Source: Aeromicrobium sp. PE09-221 (GTDB lineage: Bacteria; Actinomycetota; Actinomycetes; Propionibacteriales; Nocardioidaceae). Taken from it: a stretch of DNA of 46,539 nucleotides. Below are positions 35,697 to 43,935 of this stretch, in pieces; the stretch's first letter is position 1; each line of letters opens with the position of its first letter. The notes under the pieces were generated by a model. The model had not been told where the DNA came from. It saw only the letters and a program-made list of their open reading frames with translations, and did no database searches. Position numbers and translations under genes: made by a program. The DNA is taken from positions 1 to 46,539 of the forward strand of contig NZ_MIJB01000031.1 in the NCBI RefSeq assembly GCF_002174305.1, read 5' to 3'.

Positions 35697-36458
35697 TCAG
35701 GTGGCCGAGAGCAGCATGACGGCGAGCGAGACCTCCACCGTCGCGCCGAAGACGTCGCCGACGACACCGCCGAGCCGTCGGACGGCGCGACGCAGCAGCC
35801 AGCCGGTCGCGAGGAGCGCTGCTGCGGCGATGATGAGCCCGCGCCACCACGGCAGGTCGAGGACCCAGGCGCCGAGACACAGGGCGATGGTGAGCACGGT
35901 CCAGATGATCGCCGTGACCACCGGATGGATCGTCTCGGTATAGGTCACGCCGAGGCCGTCCTTGCGCGCCCCCCGCACCCCACGGGTGCAACCGATGGTT
36001 GCGACGGCGCGGGAGGTGCAGATCAGCGCGGCGGCGATCGCCGGGCCCCAGCTCTCGTCGAGCAGCGCCGTGAGCGCGCCGATCTGGATGCCGAGCACCA
36101 GTACGAGAGCGGCGGCTCCGGCGGGACCGGCATTGCCGACCTTGATCACCTCGAGGGCTCGCACGGGGTCGTACGACGAGGTCAGTCCGTCCGCGGTGTC
36201 GGACAGTCCGTCCAGGTGGAAGGCTCGGCTGCCGAGGGCGAGCACGGCCACGGCGGTCGCCGAGATGGCGATCGGCGCGAGGCCGAGTTCTCGACCTGAC
36301 CACAGTACGAGGGCCGCGACGGCGGCGATCGGCACGACCGCAAGCGGTGCCAGGGCCACCGCGGCCCCGCTGAGACGCGGAGTGACCTCGCGGGGCGGTG
36401 TCACCGGGATGGCAGTGAAGGTACCGATCGACAGTCGCCAGGCGTTCAAGAGATCCAC
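35697..36458 (-). CDS. cobS: CobS, adenosylcobinamide-GDP ribazoletransferase
   Basis: A 253-residue polytopic membrane enzyme joining adenosylcobinamide-GDP to alpha-ribazole to form cobalamin. Signatures: RLSIGTFTAIPV at the N-terminus, FHLDGLSDTADGL, and GGVVGDVFGATVEVSLAVMLL at the C-terminus, with about six helices. Start GTG 36458; a weak GACAAT lies 6 bases upstream, so a leaderless transcript is possible. The SCO6745-family gene ends 16 bases upstream on the same strand. Confidence 0.94.
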   Translation of the reverse strand: MDLLNAWRLSIGTFTAIPVTPPREVTPRLSGAAVALAPLAVVPIAAVAALVLWSGRELGLAPIAISATAVAVLALGSRAFHLDGLSDTADGLTSSYDPVRALEVIKVGNAGPAGAAALVLVLGIQIGALTALLDESWGPAIAAALICTSRAVATIGCTRGVRGARKDGLGVTYTETIHPVVTAIIWTVLTIALCLGAWVLDLPWWRGLIIAAAALLATGWLLRRAVRRLGGVVGDVFGATVEVSLAVMLLSAT

Positions 36459-36474
36459 CTCGGTATTGTCCCCG

Positions 36475-37314
36475 TCAGCCGGTGGGTGGTCGCACGCCCG
36501 TGGGGCTCAGCTCGGGGACGAGTGGGCTGACACGCTTCGCCAGCTCGCTGATCGCCGCTGTGACCGTCAGCGCGCGGGCCGTGGCCTGATGGTCGAGTCC
36601 ATTGGCGCAGACCCGGTCGGTCGCCCTTTCGAGCTGGATCCGCGCGGCGCGGCCGGAATCGGTGAGCGCGCCCTCGGGGGTGAGCCAGCCGCGTTGGCGG
36701 AGGTTCTCGGCACCCTCGCTCCACGCGTCATCGTCCCACCCTCGGGCGGCCTGCTGTGTGGGCGGCACGAGGCCGGCGGCCTGGGTCAGCCGGTTCGCCG
36801 CGGCGCCTCCCAGACCCGCCGCGGTGAGGACGGCGACATGGCAGTCGCCGCGATACTCCCGCCACACGGTCGCGGCGTGCCAGAGCCTGTCGAGCGGGTC
36901 TTCGGGCACCGGGAGCGCGGCGTGGGCGGCCGCGAGGGGTTTACCGGCCCAGTCGGCGCCATCGAGCATCGCGGTGAGCTGCCGCGCCACGGGCTCGATC
37001 GTGTCATCGGCGCCGAGTAGCGGGGCGAGGGCGTCGTGGGCGATCGACCGGCGGGTGCGCAGGATCTCGGCCGGGACGGAGCGCGACCACGCGTCCGGCA
37101 GGGCGCGACGGATGCGGGCCGGTGAGAAACCGTGGAACAACGCGGTGACGAGCTCGGGGGACGGGGTGCCGAGGGCCGCCGACCTGGACGCGGTGTACCC
37201 CATCCAGAATCCGGCGAGGCCGATCTCGGCATAGCGCTCGGTGGCGCCCTCGGCGAAGTAGACCGGAGCGTGCAAGGTCTCGACTGACTGCCAGAACTCC
37301 GGGACCACCGCCAT
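36475..37314 (-). CDS. SCO6745-family protein
   Basis: A 279-residue protein of the actinobacterial SCO6745 family, recognised from WQSVETLHAPVYFAEGATERYAEIGLAGFWMGYTASRSAALG, its LFHGFSPARIRRALPDAW block, HAALPVPEDPLDRLWHAATVWREYRGD and the late GWDDDAWSEGAENLRQRGWLTPEG. Members are cytoplasmic and contain a winged-helix-like part; their function is unknown to me. Start ATG 37314. Sits 32 bases downstream of the WXG100-like pair and upstream of cobS, possibly one transcript. Confidence 0.8.
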   Translation of the reverse strand: MAVVPEFWQSVETLHAPVYFAEGATERYAEIGLAGFWMGYTASRSAALGTPSPELVTALFHGFSPARIRRALPDAWSRSVPAEILRTRRSIAHDALAPLLGADDTIEPVARQLTAMLDGADWAGKPLAAAHAALPVPEDPLDRLWHAATVWREYRGDCHVAVLTAAGLGGAAANRLTQAAGLVPPTQQAARGWDDDAWSEGAENLRQRGWLTPEGALTDSGRAARIQLERATDRVCANGLDHQATARALTVTAAISELAKRVSPLVPELSPTGVRPPTG

Positions 37315-37346
37315 GCGGCTCAGTCTTGCATGACTCGGCTCCCGGA

Positions 37347-37607
37347 TCAGGCCCAGTGCGGGTAACGCCGTGGCGCCGGGTGGGTCTCCTCCGCGGCGGA
37401 AACATCGTCATCCCGAGGGGCCGACGATGACTCCTGTGCGAGGAGGAGCGAGAGGTCGGCCGCGGCGCTCTGCCACTGGCCGAGCGCCGACTGATACGCC
37501 TCGGTGGCGGTGTTGCTCCACTGCACGCGGAGTTCGCGGAGTTCGTGTTCCAACTCGATCAACCGCTGGTTGATGGCATCGCGGTGGGGGGAATCGGACG
37601 AGGTCAT
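37347..37607 (-). CDS. WXG100-like small helical protein (86 aa)
   Basis: Predicted helical hairpin. The segment LRVQWSNTATEAYQSALGQWQSAAADL matches the spacing of ESAT-6/WXG100 proteins (W-x-G...EAYQ....W...A..L), with WSN in place of WxG. The tail is short and disordered. Its ATG overlaps the stop of the preceding 89-residue gene (ATGA), so the two are made as a pair, as Esx partners are. No T7SS membrane or ATPase genes are visible in the window, so secretion is unproven. Confidence 0.65.
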   Translation of the reverse strand: MTSSDSPHRDAINQRLIELEHELRELRVQWSNTATEAYQSALGQWQSAAADLSLLLAQESSSAPRDDDVSAAEETHPAPRRYPHWA

Positions 37608-37873
37608 CCGGCGCGCCGAGGCCGGGGATCGTCCTGGAGGAAGGGCTGCGCCAGCGCCGAATGGTCCAGTGCGGCCTCGAGCCGCTCGAGAGCCGTCAGG
37701 ATACGCCGGGTGTCGGCATCATAGCGGTAGTGCTCGCGGGTGGACTGCTCGTCGTCCCCGAAGAGCGATGCGCGAAGGGCGCTGCTGTGCGCAGCGATCT
37801 CCCGGCGGGCGGCGGCCACACGCGCGGCGCCGAGCTGCATGGACAGGGCCGGGTCACTGACTTTGATGGACAT
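37604..37873 (-). CDS. Small helical partner protein (89 aa)
   Basis: Helix-rich protein without Trp (LGAARVAAARREIAAHSSALRASLFGDDEQSTREHYRYDADTR... as a mostly helical chain) and no recognised domain. It starts at ATG 37873 behind AAGGGGG and overlaps the following WXG100-like gene by four bases. Size, helicity and coupling suggest that the two proteins form a heterodimer, by analogy with EsxA/EsxB; inference only. Confidence 0.6.
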   Translation of the reverse strand: MSIKVSDPALSMQLGAARVAAARREIAAHSSALRASLFGDDEQSTREHYRYDADTRRILTALERLEAALDHSALAQPFLQDDPRPRRAG

Positions 37874-37918
37874 GGGACCCCCTTGCCTCGTGCACCGGAT
37901 CACCGCGACCAGCACGCG

Positions 37919-37953
37919 ATGATGGGTCCAGCCTAGACGGCTGGACCCATCAT
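37919..37953. terminator. Hairpin between quinone oxidoreductase and the small-protein pair
   Basis: Perfect 15-bp stem (37919-37933 with 37939-37953), loop TAGAC. Lies downstream of the minus-strand oxidoreductase and upstream of the WXG100-like pair, separating the two units. Confidence 0.7.
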
Positions 37954-38017
37954 GACTAGTACTAATGGCCTATTCGCGGTTTTTTCCGGACACCCGACTC
38001 CGGTGTGGCCGGGTGGC

Positions 38018-38974
38018 TCAGACGGTGAGGACGACCTTGCCGGTGGCCTGTCGCTGGTCGAGTGCGTTGAGCGCCTGGGCGGCTTCCGCGAGGGGCCAGC
38101 TATGGCCAATAATCGGAGCGAGTGCTCCGCTTTCGATGTGCGGCAGCATGGCCTTCCACTCCTTCTGCAGGTGGCCGGGACGGCTCAGTGCGTAGGCACC
38201 CCAGCCGACCCCGACGACCGACACGTTGTTGAGGAGTAGCCGGTTGACCTTGACGGTCGGGATCTCCCCGCCGGTGAATCCGATGACCAGGAGGCGACCG
38301 TCCTCGGCCAGGCACCGCAGCGAGTCGGTGAAGCGGTCGCCGCCGACGGGGTCCACGATGATGTCGATGCGTCCGCCCGTCAGGGCGGCGTCCTTGAAGC
38401 CCTCCGCGAGGACGTACTCGTCGGCACCTGCCTCGAGGGCGATCCGGCCCTTCTCGTCGGTCGAGGTGACGGCCACGACGCGTCCGGCTCCGAAGGCCTT
38501 GGCGACCTGGATCGCGGCCGTGCCGACACCGCCGGCGGCACCGTGCACGAGTACGGACTCACCGGCCTGTAGTCCTCCGCGTTCGACCAGGGCGAAATAG
38601 GCAGTGCCGTAGTTGAACATGAAGGACGCGCCGGCCTCGTAGCTCATCGTGTCGGGGAGCGCGAAGGTGTACTGGGGCTCGGCCGTCACCTGCTCGGCGA
38701 AGCCGCCGAGGAAGGGGAGCGCGGCGACCCGGTCGCCGGGACGCAGGCCGGAGTCCGCCGGGGCGCTGATGACATCGCCGGCCACCTCGCTGCCGGGGAT
38801 GAAGGGCAGCTCGGGCTTGATCTGGTATTGGCCGCGAGTCTGCAGGAGCTCGGGGAAGGCCACGCCAGCGGCCCGGACGGCGATGACGACCGCTGCGTCA
38901 TCGCTGGGGGCCTCGATATCGTTGAGTTCGATCGCGTCGGGTCCGCCCAGTGAAGTGATCTGAATCGCACGCAT
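38018..38974 (-). CDS. Zinc-independent quinone oxidoreductase (MDR family)
   Basis: A 318-residue NADPH-dependent medium-chain dehydrogenase/reductase. GroES-like half with PELPFIPGSEVAGDV and GLRPGDRVAALP, then Rossmann half with VLVHGAAGGVGTAAIQVAKAFGAGRVVAVTS and IIVDPVGGD. The Cys zinc ligands of alcohol dehydrogenases are missing, as in QOR/zeta-crystallin members that reduce quinones or enones. ATG 38974 is 6 bases after TAGGCT. Divergent from a TetR gene whose operator lies between them, so TetR control is likely. Confidence 0.9.
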   Translation of the reverse strand: MRAIQITSLGGPDAIELNDIEAPSDDAAVVIAVRAAGVAFPELLQTRGQYQIKPELPFIPGSEVAGDVISAPADSGLRPGDRVAALPFLGGFAEQVTAEPQYTFALPDTMSYEAGASFMFNYGTAYFALVERGGLQAGESVLVHGAAGGVGTAAIQVAKAFGAGRVVAVTSTDEKGRIALEAGADEYVLAEGFKDAALTGGRIDIIVDPVGGDRFTDSLRCLAEDGRLLVIGFTGGEIPTVKVNRLLLNNVSVVGVGWGAYALSRPGHLQKEWKAMLPHIESGALAPIIGHSWPLAEAAQALNALDQRQATGKVVLTV

Positions 38975-38980
38975 AGGCAG

Positions 38981-38986
38981 AGCCTA
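38981..38986 (-). promoter_or_regulatory. Leaderless -10 box for quinone oxidoreductase
   Basis: TAGGCT, 6-base spacer, ATG 38974. Confidence 0.55.
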
Positions 38987-39020
38987 GTGGTGAACCTGAA
39001 CCTCGCGTCAACTTGGATTT

Positions 39021-39041
39021 TCAGATACTATCGGTATCTGA
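39021..39041. promoter_or_regulatory. TetR-type operator between oxidoreductase and tetR
   Basis: Perfect inverted repeat TCAGATAC-TATCG-GTATCTGA, AT-rich against a GC-rich background, 18 bases before the TetR start. Typical size and place for autoregulation by the adjacent TetR protein. Confidence 0.75.
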
Positions 39042-39059
39042 GTGGCAGGAGGCCCGAAG

Positions 39060-39677
39060 GTGACAGGGACCAGGGTGACACGCGCCGAACGACAGGCGCA
39101 GACGCGGGGGCGATTGATCGAGGTGGCGCAGGAGATGTTCCTCCGCGACGGCTATGCGGCGACCTCCCTCGACAAGGTCGCCTTGGAGGCAGGGTTCTCC
39201 AAGGGAGCGGTGTACTCGAACTTCGCTGGCAAGGAAGAGCTCTGCCTCGCCGTGCTCGATGTGATCCACGCCGAGAAGGTCCGTGGCGTCCGCGAGGCCT
39301 TCACCCGGGAGGCCGACCTGGAGGCGCAGCTCAAGGCCTTCGCCGACTGGGCCCACGATGGACTCGGGGAGCCTCGGTGGACGGCCCTCGAGGTCGAGTT
39401 CGGTGCGGTGGCCCGCCACAACGAGTGGGTGGCCGCCGAGCTGGTCACCCGGCATCGCGAGATTCGCGAAGCGATCGGCCAGCTCATCGAGTACGTGGTC
39501 GAGGAGGCCGGGCTCACCTCCCGGCTCCCCATCCCCACCGCGGCAGCCGCACTGCTGAGCCTCGGCGTCGGCCTCGGGGCGTTGCGGTCCCTGGACGCGC
39601 ATATCGATGTCGGCGTGTTCACCGATGTCATGCGAGCGCTCATCCCACCGGCCGGCGACGACGCGCCGGCCGACTAG
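39060..39677 (+). CDS. TetR-family transcriptional regulator
   Basis: A 205-residue one-component repressor. N-terminal HTH: LIEVAQEMFLRDGYAATSLDKVALEAGFSKGAVYSNFAGKEEL as separate helices (about residues 19-61), with recognition helix SKGAVYSNF. The C-terminal helical ligand domain is of unknown specificity. GTG 39060 fits AGGAGG at 7-base spacing; the GTG at 39042 would lie right at the operator edge without a ribosome site. Divergent oxidoreductase is the probable target along with itself. Confidence 0.92.
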   Translation: MTGTRVTRAERQAQTRGRLIEVAQEMFLRDGYAATSLDKVALEAGFSKGAVYSNFAGKEELCLAVLDVIHAEKVRGVREAFTREADLEAQLKAFADWAHDGLGEPRWTALEVEFGAVARHNEWVAAELVTRHREIREAIGQLIEYVVEEAGLTSRLPIPTAAAALLSLGVGLGALRSLDAHIDVGVFTDVMRALIPPAGDDAPAD

Positions 39678-39701
39678 GACGACCCTGCCCACCCACGCGG
39701 T

Positions 39702-39739
39702 GGGCGGTGAGTCATCCGGTACCCGCGCGGAGGGCGGTG
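39702..39739. repeat. Intergenic repeat block D: two GGGCGGTG units 30 bp apart
   Basis: Cores at 39702 and 39732 between the converging tetR and ppa stops, the second abutting the ppa stop. A smaller member of the same repeat family. Confidence 0.65.
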
Positions 39740-39740
39740 C

Positions 39741-40235
39741 TCAGTAGCCGCCGTTGTCCCGGAAGCGCTGGAAGCTGGCTTCGATCTCGACCTCGGCCTC
39801 GGCGCGGCCCACCCAGTGGGAGCCCTCCTCGACGGACTTGCCCGGCTCGAGCGCCTTATAGGACTCGAAGAAGTGCTGGATCTCGCTGAGGTCGAATTGG
39901 GCGACATCGCCGATGTCCTGCAGGTGCTCCTGGCGGGGATCCGTGGAGGGGACGCACAGGATCTTGTCGTCGCCGCCGGCCTCGTCGGTCATCGTGAACA
40001 TGCCGATGGCGCGGCACTCGATGACGCAGCCCGGGAAAGTCGGGAACGGCAGGATCACGAGTGCATCGAGCGGGTCGCCGTCCTGGCCGAGGGAATCGTC
40101 GATGAAACCGTAGTCAGCGGGATACTGCATGGACGTGAAGAGCGTCCGATCCAGGCGAAGGCGATGCGTCTTGTGGTCGAGCTCGTACTTGTTGCGCTCC
40201 CCTTTGGGAATTTCCACGGTGACATCGAAAAACAC
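39741..40235 (-). CDS. ppa: Inorganic pyrophosphatase (family I)
   Basis: A 164-residue magnesium-dependent enzyme hydrolysing pyrophosphate. Signatures: [33 protein letters not shown], and the metal site GDPLDALVI; further EHLQDIGDV and [13 protein letters not shown]. Start GTG 40235 behind GGAGG (4-base spacing); an upstream ATG would extend past that site. Divergent from dacB, an arrangement also seen in Mycobacterium. Confidence 0.95.
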   Translation of the reverse strand: MFFDVTVEIPKGERNKYELDHKTHRLRLDRTLFTSMQYPADYGFIDDSLGQDGDPLDALVILPFPTFPGCVIECRAIGMFTMTDEAGGDDKILCVPSTDPRQEHLQDIGDVAQFDLSEIQHFFESYKALEPGKSVEEGSHWVGRAEAEVEIEASFQRFRDNGGY

Positions 40236-40316
40236 AGTACCTCCGGTGATGTAGGCGACGTCCACGGCGCGGAGACGAGATCGTCGCCTCGCGTGATCGG
40301 TCGAGTGCTGACTCTA

Positions 40317-40322
40317 TATTCT
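40317..40322 (+). promoter_or_regulatory. Leaderless -10 box for dacB
   Basis: TATTCT, 7-base spacer, ATG 40330; the surrounding TATATT is unusually AT-rich and may also serve ppa on the other strand. Confidence 0.5.
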
Positions 40323-40329
40323 CTCCCAC

Positions 40330-41703
40330 ATGGCGGTACGCGGCTGGGGCAGGGTGCTCAGCAGATTCCTCGTGCTCGGGGTCGTGCTGGCGGTGCTCGC
40401 GGGCATCGGCATCCTGTATCTGCGCGGTGACCTGAACCGCTTCATCTGCGACGGTGCCTGTCCGGCGCGTTATGCGACGGCCCCCGAAGGCGTGCAGTCG
40501 TTGGCCGGCTCGCGGATCATGCCCGACGAGCCCACTGACGAGCCGATCGCCTCCAATGCCCTCAAACAGGCCGTCGCGGGTCCGCTGTCTGCCGGCTCCC
40601 TCGGACCGCATGTCGGCTTCGCGGCCGTCGATGCCCGCGACGGCACCCCGCTCGCCGGCGGTGATGAGGCCGCATTCGTCCCTGCCTCGACCACCAAGGT
40701 GCTCACGGCCTACGGCGCGTTGAAAACGCTCGGCCCGGACGACCGCTTCTCCACGCGCGTCGTCCGCGATGGCACCACCCTCACATTGATCGGCGGCGGC
40801 GATCCCTACCTGAGCCGGGACCGCCCGGCGGAGTCGGACCCGGTCCGGCCCGCGAGCCTGGAGACGCTCGCCGACCGTGTCGTGCGCGAGGTCGGTGCCG
40901 GCGAGTTCGCGTTGCAGTACGACGCCTCGCTGTTCAGTGGCCCGGCGATCAGCCCGGACTGGGAGGAGGGCTATGTGCCCGGGGTAGTCGCCCCGATCGT
41001 CTCCCTCTGGGCCGATCAGGGCCGGCGCGACGGCATCCGCTCGCTGGATCCCGCCCTCGCGGCCGCCAACGACTTCGCGACACTCCTGCGCGATCGCGGG
41101 GTCACCGTCTCGACGGTCGCTCCGGGTGAAGCGAGGGCGAACGCCTCGGACGTGGCCCTGGTGCGCAGCGCCCCCGTGGCGACGATCGCCGCGGAGTTCC
41201 TGGCCACGAGCGATAACGAGGCGACCGAGGTCATGTTGCGCCATATCGCCGTGGCGCGCGGTGAGGAATCGAGTTTCGCGGGCGGTGTCAGTGTGCTGAG
41301 GTCGGTGCTCGAGGAGTCCGCGATCTCGACGGACGGGCTCGAGCTCTACGACGGCAGCGGCCTCTCCCGCGGGAACCGGATCAGTCCCACCACGCTGGTG
41401 CAGACGCTCGTCGCCGCCGGACGGGACCGGGCGACGACCGCCACCCTCAGCGGCCTGCCCGTCGGGGGTTTCGACGGTACGGTCCGCAACCGATTCGCCC
41501 AGAGCCGCGATGCCCTGGGATGGGTCCGGGCCAAGACCGGCACCCTCACGGGCGTGCACAGCCTCGCCGGCATCGCGACCATCGACGGAGGCCGCCCCAT
41601 CGCCTTCGCCGTCATGGCCGACGACACCGAGGCGCTGAACCCGCTCGAGACCCAGGCCGCGCTCGACGCGGTCGCCGGCGCCGTGGCCGGCTGCGCGTGC
41701 TGA
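40330..41703 (+). CDS. dacB: D-alanyl-D-alanine carboxypeptidase / endopeptidase (PBP4, DacB type)
   Basis: A 457-residue exported penicillin-binding protein of class C. N-terminal signal-anchor helix (about residues 10-31). Catalytic motifs in order: SxxK as STTK (Ser120, Lys123), SDN (Ser294-Asn296) and KTG (402-404). It trims peptidoglycan peptides or cross-links outside the membrane. Corresponds to Rv3627c, next to ppa on one side and the zincin, tilS and hpt genes on the other. Confidence 0.94.
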   Translation: MAVRGWGRVLSRFLVLGVVLAVLAGIGILYLRGDLNRFICDGACPARYATAPEGVQSLAGSRIMPDEPTDEPIASNALKQAVAGPLSAGSLGPHVGFAAVDARDGTPLAGGDEAAFVPASTTKVLTAYGALKTLGPDDRFSTRVVRDGTTLTLIGGGDPYLSRDRPAESDPVRPASLETLADRVVREVGAGEFALQYDASLFSGPAISPDWEEGYVPGVVAPIVSLWADQGRRDGIRSLDPALAAANDFATLLRDRGVTVSTVAPGEARANASDVALVRSAPVATIAAEFLATSDNEATEVMLRHIAVARGEESSFAGGVSVLRSVLEESAISTDGLELYDGSGLSRGNRISPTTLVQTLVAAGRDRATTATLSGLPVGGFDGTVRNRFAQSRDALGWVRAKTGTLTGVHSLAGIATIDGGRPIAFAVMADDTEALNPLETQAALDAVAGAVAGCAC

Positions 41704-41759
41704 GCGTCCAACAGGGACCGCGGTCTGATCGTTCGCCGATCACCAGCTGACTCCGCGAT

Positions 41760-41867
41760 GGGCGGTGCGTCGTCGACTATCAGCATCGGTTGATTACTCA
41801 CCGCTTGGCGCGATGTCGACGATTCAGGACTCATCGGGATGATGGGGTGGTTGATGAGTCACCGCCC
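41760..41867. repeat. Intergenic repeat block C: one direct and two inverted units
   Basis: Forward core GGGCGGTG at 41760; inverted cores at 41799 (TCACCGCTT, degenerate) and 41859 (TCACCGCCC), 60 bp apart, i.e. two periods. GACTCATC and GATGAGTC form an inner 8-bp stem. Between dacB and the zincin gene. Confidence 0.65.
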
Positions 41868-41915
41868 AGGAGTCTCAGGCAGGTCCGTTTTCGCGTTCTA
41901 TCGCGAAGGGGCCGA

Positions 41916-41921
41916 TACCGT
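41916..41921 (+). promoter_or_regulatory. Leaderless -10 box for the zincin gene
   Basis: TACCGT, 7-base spacer, ATG 41929; decides this start over an ATG 90 bases upstream that lies next to repeat block C. Confidence 0.6.
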
Positions 41922-41928
41922 AGGCGCC

Positions 41929-42966
41929 ATGATCGACTGGAAGCTCGCGCAGAGCACCGCGAACCGCTTCATCAAGCCCGGCCCGGAGCTGGAGGCGGCC
42001 GAGGTCGCCGAGGTGGTCGATGAACTGCGCGCCGCGGCGCGACGCGCGGTCGCTCCCGTCGAGAGCTACACCGGCCTGGTGGCCGATGCCGCCTCGCCCG
42101 TGCTCGTGGTCGATCGTCCCCGGTGGGTCGAGGCGAATCTGTCCACCTTCTCGCGGATCATGGAGCCGGTCGTCACCTCGCTCACCGCCGAACGCGAGCC
42201 GTCGCCGGCCGCTCGTGCCGTCAGCGCCAAAGCATCGGGGGTCGAGCTCGGGGCGCTGATGGCCTTCCTGTCTAGCAAGGTGCTCGGGCAGTTCGATCCC
42301 TTCCATGTCGACGGCGGCATCGGCGGCCGGTTGCTGCTGGTCGCGCCCAATATCGTCCACGTCGAACGTGAGCTCGGCGCCGATCCCAGCGACTTCCGGC
42401 AGTGGGTGTGCCTGCACGAGGAGACCCATCGTGCCCAGTTCACCGGCGTGCCGTGGATGCGGGAGCACCTGCAGGGTCTGCTCGATGACTTCGTCGACGC
42501 CACCGATACGTCCGAGGGTGCCGTGAGCGCGCTGGTGACCGAGGTGCTCCCCGAGTTGATGCGGATCATCCGCGGCGAGTCCGATAAGTCCCTCTCCGAC
42601 CTTTTCCAGAACGAGCGTCAGGGGCGGATCGTCGACCAGATGACCGGTCTCATGTCGTTGCTGGAGGGACACGCCGATGTGGTCATGGACGCTGCGGGAC
42701 CGGATCTGATCGGCTCGGTGGCCTCCATCCGCCGCAAGTTCGACAAGCGCCGTTCGCAGGGCACCGGGCTCGCCAAGATCCTGCGGCGCCTGCTCGGCCT
42801 GGAGGCGAAGATGCGCCAGTACCGGGACGGCGCGGTGTTCGTCCGCGAGGTCAGCGAGCGAGTCGGTGTGGACGGATTCGCGGCCGTCTGGTCCGAGCCG
42901 GCGCATCTGCCCACCAGGGCCGAGATCGACGATCCCGCGCGCTGGATCGCCCGCGTCCACGGCTGA
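41929..42966 (+). CDS. Zincin-like metallopeptidase (DUF2342 / F420-biosynthesis-associated family)
   Basis: A 345-residue soluble protein with zinc motif HEETH (His163, His167) in CLHEETHRAQFTGVPWMREH, and a likely third ligand in the downstream MSLLEGHADVVMD segment. This matches the actinobacterial family annotated as zinc-dependent metalloprotease or coenzyme-F420-biosynthesis-associated (Rv3626c). Substrate unknown. Followed 5 bases later by tilS; in the same order as in mycobacteria. Confidence 0.9.
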   Translation: MIDWKLAQSTANRFIKPGPELEAAEVAEVVDELRAAARRAVAPVESYTGLVADAASPVLVVDRPRWVEANLSTFSRIMEPVVTSLTAEREPSPAARAVSAKASGVELGALMAFLSSKVLGQFDPFHVDGGIGGRLLLVAPNIVHVERELGADPSDFRQWVCLHEETHRAQFTGVPWMREHLQGLLDDFVDATDTSEGAVSALVTEVLPELMRIIRGESDKSLSDLFQNERQGRIVDQMTGLMSLLEGHADVVMDAAGPDLIGSVASIRRKFDKRRSQGTGLAKILRRLLGLEAKMRQYRDGAVFVREVSERVGVDGFAAVWSEPAHLPTRAEIDDPARWIARVHG

Positions 42967-42971
42967 CGACC

Positions 42972-43931
42972 ATGCCGGGACGTCTGGATCCGGTCGTCGC
43001 ACGGGCTCGCTCGCTCGTGCGCGCGGCACTGGAGGACGACCCCCGTGCCGTCGTCATCGCTCTCTCGGGGGGTGCCGACTCACTCGCCCTGACGGCAGTG
43101 ACCGCCTTCGTCGCGCAACGGATGGCACGCCCACTGCGGGCAGTGGTCGTCGATCACGGGTTGCAGGAGGTCTCGGCCGACGCCGCCCGCCGCGCGGCGG
43201 ATACGGCGCGTTCCCTGGGCGTCGCTGCCGAGGTGGTCGAGATCCACGTGGACCCGGCCGACTCGCGCGGTCTGGAGGCTGCCGCGCGGGACGCGCGGTA
43301 TGCAGCCCTCGATCGGGTCGCGGTCGCCGATGACGCCCAGATCCTGCTGGCCCACACCCTCGACGATCAGGCCGAGACCGTCCTGTTGGGGCTCGGGAGG
43401 GGCTCGGGAGCTCGCTCGCTCGCCGGCATGGCCGGACGGAGGGGCAGACTGGTGCGCCCTCTGCTGACGCTCCGCCGTGCGGACACCGAGCGGATCTGCC
43501 GCGTGCACGGGCTCGACTGGTGGAGCGATCCGTACAATGCCGATCCCCGGCTGCGACGGACACGCGTCCGCCACGAACTGCTCCCGCTGATGGAGGAGGT
43601 GCTCGGCGGGGGAGCGGCACAGGCCCTCGCCCGCACAGCCGACCTGCTGCGCGCGGATGCCGATGCCCTCGACACCGCCGCCGAGACGGCGATGACCGAC
43701 GAGATCGATGCGCTGGCCGTACTCGCTCCCGCCATCCGTTCACGGGTGCTGCGGCGCGCGGCCATCGCCGCCGGAGCGCGTCCGGGCGAGCTCACCGCCG
43801 CGCACGTCGACGGGCTCGAGTCGCTCGTCACCCGGTGGCACGGCCAGCGGCGGGTGGAGCTGCCGGGCGGGGTGAGCGCGGTGCGGGCGGGGAACCGGCT
43901 CCGGTTCATTCCCACGCCTGTGGCAGGCTGA
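42972..43931 (+). CDS. tilS: tRNA(Ile)-lysidine synthase
   Basis: A 319-residue ATP-pyrophosphatase that attaches lysine to C34 of tRNA-Ile(CAU), changing its codon and charging identity. PP-loop SGGADS (32-37), VDHGLQ, LLAHTLDDQAETVLLGLGRGSG and RPLL...WWSDPYNADPRLRRTRVRHELLP as family marks. The C-terminal region is short compared with E. coli TilS, as in other actinobacteria. Lies between the zincin and hpt genes with 4-5 base gaps, so one operon. Confidence 0.94.
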   Translation: MPGRLDPVVARARSLVRAALEDDPRAVVIALSGGADSLALTAVTAFVAQRMARPLRAVVVDHGLQEVSADAARRAADTARSLGVAAEVVEIHVDPADSRGLEAAARDARYAALDRVAVADDAQILLAHTLDDQAETVLLGLGRGSGARSLAGMAGRRGRLVRPLLTLRRADTERICRVHGLDWWSDPYNADPRLRRTRVRHELLPLMEEVLGGGAAQALARTADLLRADADALDTAAETAMTDEIDALAVLAPAIRSRVLRRAAIAAGARPGELTAAHVDGLESLVTRWHGQRRVELPGGVSAVRAGNRLRFIPTPVAG

Positions 43932-43935
43932 GCCC

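Noticed and set aside
37975..38020. T-run with adjacent hairpin as an intrinsic terminator for the oxidoreductase
   Set aside because: On the minus strand the hairpin is followed by A residues, not U, so it is the wrong orientation; the 37919-37953 hairpin is a better candidate.
40114..41559. 481-codon minus-strand open frame opposite dacB
   Set aside because: The PBP4 motifs STTK, SDN and KTG on the plus strand are decisive; the antisense frame has none.
41839..41928. Upstream start for the zincin gene (ATG 41839)
   Set aside because: It lies against repeat block C, adds a non-conserved leader, and ignores the TACCGT box 7 bases before ATG 41929.
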